A stretch of DNA of 64,000 bases from Marinifilaceae bacterium (lineage in GTDB: Bacteria > Bacteroidota > Bacteroidia > Bacteroidales > Marinifilaceae): contig JAFGYE010000078.1 of the NCBI GenBank assembly GCA_016936255.1, positions 1 to 64,000 of the forward strand, read 5' to 3'. Of this stretch, positions 27,229 through 36,600 are shown piece after piece (position 1 is the first letter of the stretch; each line of letters begins with the position of its first letter). The position numbers were made by a program, and so were the translations under genes. The notes below the pieces were generated by a model. The model had not been told where the DNA came from. It did not search any database and worked only from the letters and a program-made list of their open reading frames with translations.

Positions 27229-28554
27229 TTAATATCTTTTTTCCAATTCTGCTCCACGGAAATAATGCAGCAAAATTTCATCGTATTTGTATCCTTTGGC
27301 ACCCATCACCGCAGCTCCAATCTGACAAAGACCAACCCCATGTCCCCAGCCGGCACCAATCAAAATAAATTTAGCCGGAACTCCATTCTCTTCTCCTTCT
27401 TTGTCAACTACAAATTCAGAACTGTATAAATGTGATTCGGATAGTACTTTTCTGATTTCCAATTCTTTTCCGATCACCAAACTTCGTTTTGAACCAACAA
27501 TTTTCAACTTGATTAAACGACCTGACTCACCTCGTTCAACAGGAATTAAATCCAGAATTTGTCCAAAATCTTTACCCGTTTTACGTGCTATTAATTCTGA
27601 AATTACATCTTGTGTATATTCCACCTTCCAACGATAAAAATCCATGGTTTCCTGATCGTAATCATTCAAAACCTGCGACAAAATTTCTTTATTGGTGGTA
27701 TTGCAAAATGCTTCAGGTGAAGTACGGATCCATTTGACCGCGGCGGCTTCATTTCCCAGATTCATATCGTATCCAGCAGGAACTTTCGGATTATCGATAA
27801 CAGCCTGCAGGTATTTATGATTTTTGGGTTCCCATACATTTTCAAACGTCTCTGCAACGCCGCCGCAACATTTCGAGAAACGGGCATCGCAGACTTCACC
27901 CTCACTGGTAAGTACCAATCCACGGGTTGCATTAATTGCATCAACTACCAATTGGGTAGATTGTTTGGTAATGCCTTGATAACGCTGACAATGATCATCG
28001 GCACAAACATCAAAATTCACATGATCTTCGCGATCGTACCAGCGAATATATTGCTCATCGGTTTCAACTATACTCTGATAATTAGTTTCTGTTTTTTGCA
28101 ATTCAGCTCCTTTTATCACCTGCGCAATTAGCCAGGAACGGGAAATAATTGCATGAGCTTTCAACAATTCTATACTGCTGGTAGCACTCATTTCAGATGA
28201 AATAACACTTACCAAATAATCCTCCAAAGAAAGAACATTGATGGCAGTCAATTTTTCATCCTCGCAAATGAAGTGCAAAGCCCCTTTAAATCGTTGATTT
28301 TCTTTTCGTTCCCAATGGAATTTAATTCCAATTGTCACATCAAACAGATCGAAAGATCCTTCTTCGTAATATTTAGGATAAAAAACCAGTTCTTCATCTA
28401 CAAGACCATCAAAAGCTATCTTATCATTGATATAGCAGGCATCTTGCTTTCCTGTATATTCTTTTCCATTTTGCTGGAGTATGTAAATTCCATTTAATGT
28501 AAATGAAATTTCAGGCTCATACATGATACCTATTCGTAATTGTGGTTCGTTCAT
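27229..28554 (-). CDS. SpoIID/LytB domain protein without signal peptide
   Basis: SpoIID is a lytic transglycosylase for peptide-free glycan strands. This 441-residue protein has the catalytic segment LSLEDYLVSVISSEM (Glu in SSEM, near residue 118), followed by ELLKAHAIISRSWL. Cys/His-rich stretches (VCADDHCQRYQG, CDARFSKCCGG) and the C-terminal AGWGHGVGLCQIGAAVMGAKGY complete the domain. The N-terminus (MNEPQLRIGIMYEPE) is polar, so the protein appears cytoplasmic, unlike SpoIID or LytB elsewhere. It sits next to the AmpG gene and may act on imported glycan fragments. Confidence 0.85.
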   Translation of the reverse strand: MNEPQLRIGIMYEPEISFTLNGIYILQQNGKEYTGKQDACYINDKIAFDGLVDEELVFYPKYYEEGSFDLFDVTIGIKFHWERKENQRFKGALHFICEDEKLTAINVLSLEDYLVSVISSEMSATSSIELLKAHAIISRSWLIAQVIKGAELQKTETNYQSIVETDEQYIRWYDREDHVNFDVCADDHCQRYQGITKQSTQLVVDAINATRGLVLTSEGEVCDARFSKCCGGVAETFENVWEPKNHKYLQAVIDNPKVPAGYDMNLGNEAAAVKWIRTSPEAFCNTTNKEILSQVLNDYDQETMDFYRWKVEYTQDVISELIARKTGKDFGQILDLIPVERGESGRLIKLKIVGSKRSLVIGKELEIRKVLSESHLYSSEFVVDKEGEENGVPAKFILIGAGWGHGVGLCQIGAAVMGAKGYKYDEILLHYFRGAELEKRY

Positions 28555-28559
28555 ATTTA

Positions 28560-28605
28560 TTAGATTTTAGATCCCAGATCTAAGACAATAGACTATTTAC
28601 AGCTC
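28560..28605. repeat. third copy of the TTAGATTTGAGA-type repeat
   Basis: It contains TTAGATTTTAGA, AGATCTAAGA and CTATTTACAGC, the same order as the copies at 27072 and 27137. It lies between the SpoIID and GNAT genes. Confidence 0.5.
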
Positions 28606-28662
28606 CAAGCTATCCAGAACTCAATTTTTATTATCTCATCTCTCCAATCTTATTACTCCTAT

Positions 28663-29574
28663 CTATTTTAACTTCTTTTCGTATCGCCAAAATACTCTAT
28701 CGACAACTGCTCCGGCATGGTGAGAGTAAAAATCGATTGGTCCTACCCATGGAATAATTGCTGTTTTGAAGCCTATATTTTTCAAATCTTCCATGCAGCG
28801 ATACAACAACACTTTTCCTACTCCTTTTCCGCGTAAATCGGGATGTGTTCCCATTGGGCCAAACCATGGCAAGCCTTTATTATTTGCGCTGTGTGCCGAG
28901 AATGCTTTTATTTTTCCATTCAACTTTGCAATATGAATGGCAATCGGATTCGATTTGCAGGCCATCTCCAATTCATATTGCCATAGCTTCCATTCTTCAG
29001 CCACAAAATCCATCAATTCATCCTTGTCTTCTTTTGTTGCACGGGAAACTTCAATATTCTCAGATTTTAAAGCCGTTATTTTCTTTTCATCAGACCATTC
29101 CCGGTCAGATAAATTGACTGCAAGATTGGAAGTGTCCATAAATCGATTGAATCCCATTCGCATGGCAAAACAAAGTGCCGGGGTGTATCTTGGATCGATT
29201 CCCGGCATGAAATAATTCATTGGAACATCACCCAAACGCATCACATCAACCTTTCGCGAACACAACTCTTTTTCGAGCAACTCATACATGCTTCGGGCAA
29301 TTCCCTTTCTTCGATGAGATTCCTGCACTGCCATTAGTTTTACGTAGCCATAATTCACTCCCCGAATATCCATTCGGCAGGTTCCCATCAAAAATCCAAC
29401 AATAGCATTTCCTTCCGTGGTAACCCAAATAATTTCAGGATTAAAAAAAGGATCTTCGTAGATTTTCTCGTGAAGTAATTCTTTGGTAAAAGAATCGAAC
29501 TTGTGAGTATTTTGACAAAGAGTCAAAACTTCATCAAAATCGTTGTCGTGATATTGTCGTATGGTATTGGACAT
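28663..29574 (-). CDS. tandem GNAT-domain N-acetyltransferase
   Basis: This 303-residue cytoplasmic protein has two GNAT domains. The first (about 1-150) has the acetyl-CoA loop VQESHRRKGIARSMYE; the second (about 160-303) has THPDLRGKGVGKVLLYRC. Both keep the R/Q-x-x-G-x-G/A core, so both could bind acetyl-CoA. Substrates are unknown. Being inside a MurNAc/GlcNAc catabolic operon, an amino sugar or amino acid from stem peptides is a reasonable candidate acceptor. The region upstream of its start is a 21-bp minisatellite rather than ordinary promoter DNA. Confidence 0.8.
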   Translation of the reverse strand: MSNTIRQYHDNDFDEVLTLCQNTHKFDSFTKELLHEKIYEDPFFNPEIIWVTTEGNAIVGFLMGTCRMDIRGVNYGYVKLMAVQESHRRKGIARSMYELLEKELCSRKVDVMRLGDVPMNYFMPGIDPRYTPALCFAMRMGFNRFMDTSNLAVNLSDREWSDEKKITALKSENIEVSRATKEDKDELMDFVAEEWKLWQYELEMACKSNPIAIHIAKLNGKIKAFSAHSANNKGLPWFGPMGTHPDLRGKGVGKVLLYRCMEDLKNIGFKTAIIPWVGPIDFYSHHAGAVVDRVFWRYEKKLK

Positions 29575-29618
29575 GTTTCTTTTAATTACTTAGAGGTTAA
29601 TTTGAAGTAAAGGCTTTT

Positions 29619-29818
29619 TTACAATTGCATTCCTTCGGCTTACATTTGCGTTACTTCCTGTTACATTCACAGTCCCTCAACTTACATTTAAATTACTTCG
29701 TGCTACAATTGCATTCCCTCGACTTACATTTGAATTACTTTCTGTTACATTCAGAGTCCCTCGACCTACATTCAAACTCCCTTTTGTTACATTTTCAGTC
29801 CCAAGACCTACATTTTAG
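29619..29818. repeat. 21-bp minisatellite, about 9.5 units (42-bp higher-order repeat)
   Basis: Units such as TTACATTTGAATTACTTTCTG alternate with TTACATTCAGAGTCCCTCGAC type units, giving a 42-bp period of two 21-bp halves. Because 21 is a multiple of three, an 83-codon plus-strand frame with a heptad pattern (LHxxxxx) runs through it. The minus strand reads NVxxGxx heptads with one stop. It fills the gap between the GNAT start and the DUF4922 stop. No protein is proposed. Confidence 0.85.
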
Positions 29819-29872
29819 TTTCTCTCTAGAAAAAACCGTGTCTTTTACGGGAGTATACAATTTCTTTCCTCC

Positions 29873-30901
29873 TTAAAGTGAGATTCCTAATTTAGCGCTT
29901 AACTTCTCGCAAAAAGTTCCGAAAAACTCATCGTCAACACTTACTTGTTTGAAGATATCTACGATATCCTCCGATGTGATTTTCTCAAAATCCTCCCGCC
30001 GGGGAGTAATAAATACACCGCCAAAATCTACTGATGCAGGACTTATCAGCAATTGCTGATCACCTTCAGCAAAATATTGCGATGGACGATGCAGTTTTCG
30101 TGGAAACAAATGCATACTATATTTGCCATCGGAAAAAGAACAAATTGCATTTAGCATTGGCTCTTTTTCTTCCGGTTGCATCCCCGAAAAAGTCTGATAA
30201 AAAACAGAAACAGCCTTCATCATTTCTTTTTCATTTTCCGACTCTATGGAAATCATTTTCCTAAGATAATTCGGAAAAGCACGCATCTCAAATTGATTCG
30301 AATCGCTCAAAAGCTCCGATTGCAAATTTTTCAAAACTGCATACTCTGTTTCTACTGGCATAAAATCTTTGTTCCCTGCCTGAAAATGCATATGATCGGG
30401 AGCTGAAGCACCGCACTTTGGCCCGTTATAAAACAAAGTATATCCTTGCATATTTTTAGCCAAAGACAACATTCCTGAAACATTCTCTTCAAAACTCTGA
30501 TCGACATGATCGATTTTTGGAATGGTAAAATGTTGTGGGATAATTGGAAACGGATTTACCAAAATCACAAAATCATCGCCTTGAGCGATACCACCTTGTT
30601 CTTTGGGAAGTTTATCGAGGCACAAAAAACAAGCACGATTTTCAATACTCTTTTGATCTACTTTCGCGGCTGATGATCTGATTCTTTCAGGATTGAACTG
30701 AACTTTTATCTTATATCCATCGAATTGAAATTCTTTCTCTTCAACTTTTTCCAATCCCTTGTAATTTCCTGTTGCCAAAGGCCAATTTCTAAGCTGATCG
30801 TTCAGAAAATCACCTAATATCTGTGTGGAAGATTTCTCCTCCAATAAATTCTCTAATTTATTTATGCTGTTTACATTCATTGTTTCCCAATATCTTGACA
30901 A
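29873..30901 (-). CDS. DUF4922 HIT-superfamily (GalT/Apa-like) protein
   Basis: This 342-residue cytoplasmic protein has a HIT-type active-site motif, H-M-H-F-Q at residues 170-174, preceded by GPKCGASAPD. A Cys pair ACFLC (91-94) resembles the zinc-binding start of GalT-like enzymes, and NPFPIIPQHFTIP (about 116-128) is the usual strand before the site. HIT nucleotidyl transferases and phosphorylases form or split nucleotide-sugar or dinucleotide bonds through a nucleotidyl-His intermediate. The family substrate is not known to me. Position next to a GT2 glycosyltransferase in an amino-sugar operon suggests a sugar-1-phosphate or NDP-sugar. Confidence 0.75.
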   Translation of the reverse strand: MSRYWETMNVNSINKLENLLEEKSSTQILGDFLNDQLRNWPLATGNYKGLEKVEEKEFQFDGYKIKVQFNPERIRSSAAKVDQKSIENRACFLCLDKLPKEQGGIAQGDDFVILVNPFPIIPQHFTIPKIDHVDQSFEENVSGMLSLAKNMQGYTLFYNGPKCGASAPDHMHFQAGNKDFMPVETEYAVLKNLQSELLSDSNQFEMRAFPNYLRKMISIESENEKEMMKAVSVFYQTFSGMQPEEKEPMLNAICSFSDGKYSMHLFPRKLHRPSQYFAEGDQQLLISPASVDFGGVFITPRREDFEKITSEDIVDIFKQVSVDDEFFGTFCEKLSAKLGISL

Positions 30902-30976
30902 AATATATTCCTTTAGTCTGTTTGTTAAATTAAATCATTTAACGCTTACCGGTCTCCGACTCTGTCAGGTTATAGT

Positions 30977-31855
30977 TTACTGCAACCTGGCCACCATAAT
31001 TCCCGATTGATATTTACTTTGCATGAGCATTTCTGCCAAAGGAATATCTGAAATCACCACTTTTTTAGCTTTGCTGGAAGCGTGCATCAGATGCAATCGG
31101 CTATTCACATGAATAGCAATTCCCACATGAGATATATCCAGTCCTTCTATTTTAGTAGTAATAGCAATTAAATCTCCATTATGAATTTTATCCTCAAGCT
31201 GTTGTATTTTTGCTTCCGGTATATAGAACAATTCTCTTTTATTGATTTCATTTTCGGTCTTCCGGATCTCTTCTGCCAATGAAGAATCGGCTTTTAAAAC
31301 AGAATAAGAATCGACATGCGTACTCATAAAATTGATTGTTTTGTTATACTTTTCACCACCAATTTCAGACGTAATGTTTTTTACGATTCCCTTCTTTTCA
31401 TTTTCATAAATCCAATCGGAGAAATAATGCAGACGCGAAGAATAATCAGTCAGTTTGCCATTTCGGTAACGCAGATTTTCAAGTTCTTTCAGAAAATCAT
31501 CAGTTGTAAGCGAATCGTTGGATAGTACTTTTGATAAGGCCACCACATTCTCCAGATAAGTAGTACAATCCAACTCCCGGAAATTAACGACCAACTGTTC
31601 TTTCTCTCCCCCATCCAAAGTACCGCCAACATAGGCTGTTTGCATAAACATTTTTGCCACTTCAACTACCCGATTATCCAATGGTAATGAATCAATCGAC
31701 ATCGATCCTGCTATTTTCCGAATGGAATTAAAGATTTCCTGATCAACAGAATCTTTTAATTGAACAGAGTCCTTTACCTCTTGTTGGATTTTTTTTCCTT
31801 GACAAGAGCTTAGAAAAATAAGCAATACCACTAAAATTTGAAAAAATTGCTTCAT
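30977..31855 (-). CDS. DUF1460 (N-acetylmuramoyl-L-alanine amidase-like) lipoprotein
   Basis: This 292-residue lipoprotein has a signal ending IFLSSC. The DUF1460 domain is an NlpC/P60-like cysteine amidase fold. Its parts are AYVGGTLDGG, the nucleophile in ELDCTTYLENV, NFMSTHVDSY, the catalytic His in DISHVGIAIH, and HASSKAKKVVISD. Family members are described as amidase-like enzymes of bacterial cell-wall peptides. It would cut the MurNAc-peptide or peptide bond in the periplasm. It lies 75 bp upstream of the DUF4922 gene; the 292 bp on its other side hold the ACCACAGAG repeat elements. Confidence 0.85.
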   Translation of the reverse strand: MKQFFQILVVLLIFLSSCQGKKIQQEVKDSVQLKDSVDQEIFNSIRKIAGSMSIDSLPLDNRVVEVAKMFMQTAYVGGTLDGGEKEQLVVNFRELDCTTYLENVVALSKVLSNDSLTTDDFLKELENLRYRNGKLTDYSSRLHYFSDWIYENEKKGIVKNITSEIGGEKYNKTINFMSTHVDSYSVLKADSSLAEEIRKTENEINKRELFYIPEAKIQQLEDKIHNGDLIAITTKIEGLDISHVGIAIHVNSRLHLMHASSKAKKVVISDIPLAEMLMQSKYQSGIMVARLQ

Positions 31856-31893
31856 ACTTCTTATTTTTTATCAGGTTTCTCACTAAAATAATA

Positions 31894-31988
31894 CCTGTAT
31901 TCCTTTTTTTCTCTGTGAATCTCCCTGCTTTTTGTGATTAAACTATTTTTTTACCACGGAGAACACTGAGGTTCACAGAGTCTAAATC
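31894..31988. repeat. ACCACAGAG-type hairpin repeat, copy 1
   Basis: It runs from CCTGTATTCC through TCTCTGTGAATCTC and TTTACCACGGAGAACACTGA to CACAGAGTCTAAATC. Left and right halves are partly self-complementary (TCTCTGTG against CACAGAG). It is a direct repeat of 32062-32154. Confidence 0.8.
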
Positions 31989-32061
31989 GTAGGTATTTAC
32001 AAAGATTTAACAAACTATTGGCACGATCAAATTACACCAAATTAACATTTTGCAAATCACC

Positions 32062-32154
32062 CCTGTATTCCTTTTTTTTCTCTGTGTAACTCTGTGCTCT
32101 CAGTGGTTAGACTTTTTTTACCACAGAGATCACTAGTTACACAGAGTCTAAATC
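32062..32154. repeat. ACCACAGAG-type hairpin repeat, copy 2
   Basis: The order is that of copy 1 (CCTGTATTCC, TCTCTGTGTAACTC, TTTACCACAGAGATCACT, CACAGAGTCTAAATC), 74 bp away. Its right end supplies the TAG stop codon (32148-32150) of the glycosyltransferase gene. A decayed half copy is at about 50830-50860. Confidence 0.8.
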
Positions 32155-33617
32155 ATGTATTTTTTACACAACAGTTTTCTAGCCTTCAATTCGATGGTAC
32201 GAATACGATCCTTGTACGTATTGTGAGTATTCATTTTTTCAATATCCAAAGATGCATCCGAATTATCATCCCACCGACGACACAAATAAATTGGATCGTA
32301 AATTCTACCAATCTGATAATTACGCGAAATTGCTAATCCTAAAGCATAATCCTCACCGTAATTTACATTTGGAATTGGATTCCTTCGCAATACCGGAGTA
32401 TAGAATGCACGGGGAGCTCCCAATCCATTAATACGAAGCGCATTGTTTCTTCCATTTTCCGGAGTCCACTCTTTGTGATCAATAATTCCCGGAGGAATTT
32501 CTTCCAATGCAAAATTTACCATCTGATAAGTTCCTACGACCATAGCACAGTTTTGACTGTAAAATGCATCTACAACTTTCTGCACAGTGGTTTCATCGGC
32601 ATACAAGTCATCACTATCCAACTGAATGGCAAATTTACCGCAATACTCGTGAGCTACTGCCTCATTCCAGCAACCGCCGATTCCCAAATCTTTTCGTTCC
32701 GGAATAATGTGAATGATCCGATTGTCCACTGCAGCATATTTCTGAATAATTTCAGTCGTTCCATCTGTAGAATAATTGTCAACAACAATCAAATTGAAAT
32801 CCACATCCGCCTTTTGAGCCAATACCGATTTAATCGCATCCTCGATGGTTTTTACACGATCACGAACCGGAATCACAACAGAAGCTTCCACTTTAAAATT
32901 ACCTTCATCAAAGGCAACATCGTCAAATTTTGGCGCTAAAAAAGCTCCGATTCTCTTCAGATGCTCGGTGCAGGCAATTTCCATTTCAATTTGTACGGCA
33001 CGATTCTTAGGATCAACGTAATCGAAAATTTTCTCTCCCGATTTTCTTGTATCCATTTCTTCTTCGGTGTACAATACTTCCGGAATTCTCATGAATTCGG
33101 AACGGGCAGCCATTGCCAAACGCAATTCATACAATCCTGCATGACGAAAAGAAGTATCAACATCTTTCACGGCTTCTTTTAACACTTTCGCATCGTAAAA
33201 AAGAACCGATCCAAAATTAAAATCATCTCTCAAACTTCCTTCCTGATAATCGATTACAGGACAATTTTCAACCACACCATCTTTAATGGCACGATAATTT
33301 GAATACACCAAACCACTATTTGTATCCTTGGCTACTTTCATAAACCGATCCAAAGCCAATTGACCCAAAGTTAAGGCACTTGTTTTTGTATAGATGAAAA
33401 CATATTCAGAATCTGTTTTCTCAGCAATTGCATGAATCGTTTTTCCGTGCGATAAGGTTTCCGATGTTAAAACAGTAACACCTTCAGCATCTAGTTCTGC
33501 ATCTCCGCCTACCACATAAATCGCAGCTGTCAAATCTGATTTTATCAGCTCATTGATTGTTATTTCGGTCTCTTCCTTTGTTCCAAAAGGAATAAAACAT
33601 GTCACCTTTTCATTCAT
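32148..33617 (-). CDS. tandem GT2 (GT-A) glycosyltransferase, first domain degenerate
   Basis: This 489-residue soluble protein has two GT-A-like domains. The C-terminal one (about 245-470) is a complete GT2: SVVIPVRDRVKTIEDAIKSV, VVDNYSTDGT, QLDSDDLY (DxD metal site) and YGEDYALGLAISRNY. The N-terminal one (about 1-235) has the same layout (CFIPFGTKEET at the start, then FRHAGLYELRLAMAA) but lacks a DxD, having YTKTSA instead. No membrane helix or signal is present. It lies between the amidase and DUF1460 genes. Its acceptor and product are unknown; glycosyl transfer is out of place in a catabolic operon. The stop codon lies within a repeat element. Confidence 0.8.
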   Translation of the reverse strand: MNEKVTCFIPFGTKEETEITINELIKSDLTAAIYVVGGDAELDAEGVTVLTSETLSHGKTIHAIAEKTDSEYVFIYTKTSALTLGQLALDRFMKVAKDTNSGLVYSNYRAIKDGVVENCPVIDYQEGSLRDDFNFGSVLFYDAKVLKEAVKDVDTSFRHAGLYELRLAMAARSEFMRIPEVLYTEEEMDTRKSGEKIFDYVDPKNRAVQIEMEIACTEHLKRIGAFLAPKFDDVAFDEGNFKVEASVVIPVRDRVKTIEDAIKSVLAQKADVDFNLIVVDNYSTDGTTEIIQKYAAVDNRIIHIIPERKDLGIGGCWNEAVAHEYCGKFAIQLDSDDLYADETTVQKVVDAFYSQNCAMVVGTYQMVNFALEEIPPGIIDHKEWTPENGRNNALRINGLGAPRAFYTPVLRRNPIPNVNYGEDYALGLAISRNYQIGRIYDPIYLCRRWDDNSDASLDIEKMNTHNTYKDRIRTIELKARKLLCKKYMI

Positions 33618-33644
33618 AGTAATTATTGTGTTTTTATTATTTTC

Positions 33645-36600
33645 TTACTGATTAAAAAATTGAAACATCTGTTTCATCAATTCGTTTCTATACTCTTTTG
33701 TTTCGAGCGTCTCAAATGGAAATCCTAAAATTACAGATTGATAGTTTCCATCATACACTACACCGGCACTTTTATTATTTCCTGAATAACGAAGAAGAAC
33801 TTTTGCATCTTCCCCTTTAGGTTCAATCGCATCGGGTGCTTCAATCTTATATATATCGGGTGAATATCCAGTTTCAAATTGATATTCTCCTGTAAAATTA
33901 TTTCTCACTTCGTTTGTATGCGATACGCTGCCCAATTTACTTGCATGATTGGTTCTGAACTGATAATGCAATTCATCCTCCGCAAAAGATTTTGCCAAAG
34001 TATCGCCGCACAATTCCAAATCTGTTCCCACATAAGCTCCGGAAATAATTAATTTTGCATTATTCCCTTTTAGATACTTACGAATCGCCTCTCTCATTTC
34101 AGGCGTGTAAATTGTAAAATCTTTATTCTCTTTGCCGTAAATTCTTTTGGTCGTTTTTTCCTCTCCAAAAATTAAATCCAACACAGAATAATTCTGCACC
34201 GCCCAATTCAATTCCTCAAAGGCCTCATCACTCATCGACACAAACCCAAAACCATTATCCCGAACTGCTTGTCCGTGCACAAACGGATAATCGAAACTAT
34301 TACCCGGAATGATTCGTTCTTCCTGATCGGCATATGAGCTTCCATGGCCCGATGCATCATCATCCAACCATTGCGACTTTCGATCGAAATCGTACTGATC
34401 ACCTACATAGGCAATATTTCTTTTGTATGCGACACCCTCATCTTCCGAACCTACGAAACCGGCAAACTTCCCATCATCAAATCCCTGAGGAGCCGAAATA
34501 CGATCAAATCCATTTACAATTAAAACAGGCTTTTTTCCATTTCCTGATTTGCAATAGGCTAATATTTCCGAATCAAAACTTTCTCCGCCATTATTCAAAG
34601 CAGTTACCTTAAAACTGTAAATCACACCCGGTTTGCAATTCGTAATAATGTATTCTGAATTGGGGACAACTATTCCGTTATCAAACCCACCATCTTCAAT
34701 TCTTGTGTAAACTTTGTATGATTCAGAAACTGCCGTAGGCTCCAATTGGTCTATTACTGGTTTCCATGAAAGAACAATTCCTTTTTCAGTTTCCCTGATT
34801 TGGTAATGATCAACCGGCAAAGGCTGCACCACATAATCCCGTCCATCCTGAGATGACAGAAACTTTAAAATCCCTTTGTAATAAGCTCTGCTGATATCGA
34901 ATTTAAACTTCGGATCCATTCCCTGATACATATCTGCAAAATTATGGTGCGATAACAATTCAGACAACATGGTAGGAACTTTTGGACGGTACGCTTCTGA
35001 GTATTGCTTGTTCCACATCCCCCTGCGCGTCCATTTAGGTTCATACTTTTTGCGAATATCCTGCACAACCTGCGACTGAATAATATCCGTTAAATCGCGG
35101 CTTGCCCATTTCGATTGTCCGTTTGGAAAATAATCCTCATCTCTTGTTGTAGAGTAAATAGCCAAACTTCCAATAATGGAATCATTTGGCGTAAAACCGG
35201 CATCGGTATGAAATGCCAGAGCCATATCAACAGGTATCCTTAATCCCTTTACCGTTGGATTTTTTGTTGGACCCGCCGGATTTCCAATCAAATAATCCAC
35301 CCACTCTCCGCGACTCATGTAATCATCCTTGTAATCGGTTTTGCCAATTTCCTTTTTCCGAAACTTGGCCGCATCTTTTCCCCGATTGCTGTAATCTGCT
35401 TCGTAATCTTTATTGATGCTGTACACCAACGAATCGGGCATGCCTGCATACTGAAGATAGTAACGTGCAGCCTCCTGATATCTTGGCCGATTACTCGTAT
35501 ATTTTTGCCAAACACAGGAGTCCAATTTAAAACCAAGCTCTGTTCTTTGCTTTTTCAATTCATCCAATTCTTCAGGATTCCCACGGGCAATGTTTCCCAT
35601 TCCTCCGCCAAATCGTATTGCATCAGCCGAAATCCATTTTCCAGGCTCCTTACTTTCGTTAGTCAGTTCAACCATTCCCATTTCGGGATTCTTCCCTTTA
35701 TCAAAAAGAAAAGTCCCCAAATAAATCCAGGTTTTACCACCCATACTTTGATTCACCAAAAATTCAGTTTTACCTCCTGCATGATGCACGATATAGTGCG
35801 CATCATTCACATTATCCTCATCATCAGAATAGGAAACAGATACTGCATATTCTCCTTTTTCAGGAAAACAAGGAATGTACTGCACTTTAGCGGATACATC
35901 AGTACCTGACTCAGTCTGATAGCTGCTTCCCAGTTCAAATGGATTTTCTCCTTCAATATAAAAGGGATATTTGTTTGCGAAACCCGCTTGAGAATTCAAT
36001 TCCCAAACGGAATCATCTGCAAGATATTCCGATCCTTCCGATGACCAATCAGCATCTACTATCACTTCATTTTTCTGAACATCTCTTTCGCGAGGAAACA
36101 ATACATTAGCACCAGCCTTTTCGAGCATAGGAGCAATATATGGTACTACAAACTCCATGGTCCACAAATCTTCCACTGTTGTGTACACTCTTGCCCGCTG
36201 CCATTCCCATCTGTCCAACGTGTTTTCATAGTACCATCCATGAGAATGCCACAAAGCAATGTGTTTATTTTCCAATCCAAGTTTTGCATCGTTCCCTGTG
36301 TTTACTCTTCGCACCAAAGCTTGCGTTACTTCATGATTCTTATTCAAACGATTTGTATCCGCCTCAACAATTCCATTCCGATAGAAATTAGGGATTAAAT
36401 CACTTATTTCCTGTCCCATACTTTCCATTCGGATGGAATAGTTTTTAAATCTCCGACCCAAATCTTCCTTGAAATCTTTCTTATATCTCTGTACAGATTC
36501 CGGACGAAACGGAATATACGAAAACACCGGATTCATATACAATGTAATTTCTTCTTGCTCTGAATCTATTTGTAAACTATCGTACTTAAATGTGAAAACA

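Noticed and set aside
29625-29876. 83-codon plus-strand frame with leucine/histidine heptads
   Set aside because: It is the translation of a 21-bp tandem repeat, whose period is a multiple of three. It has no conserved domain and overlaps the end of the DUF4922 gene.
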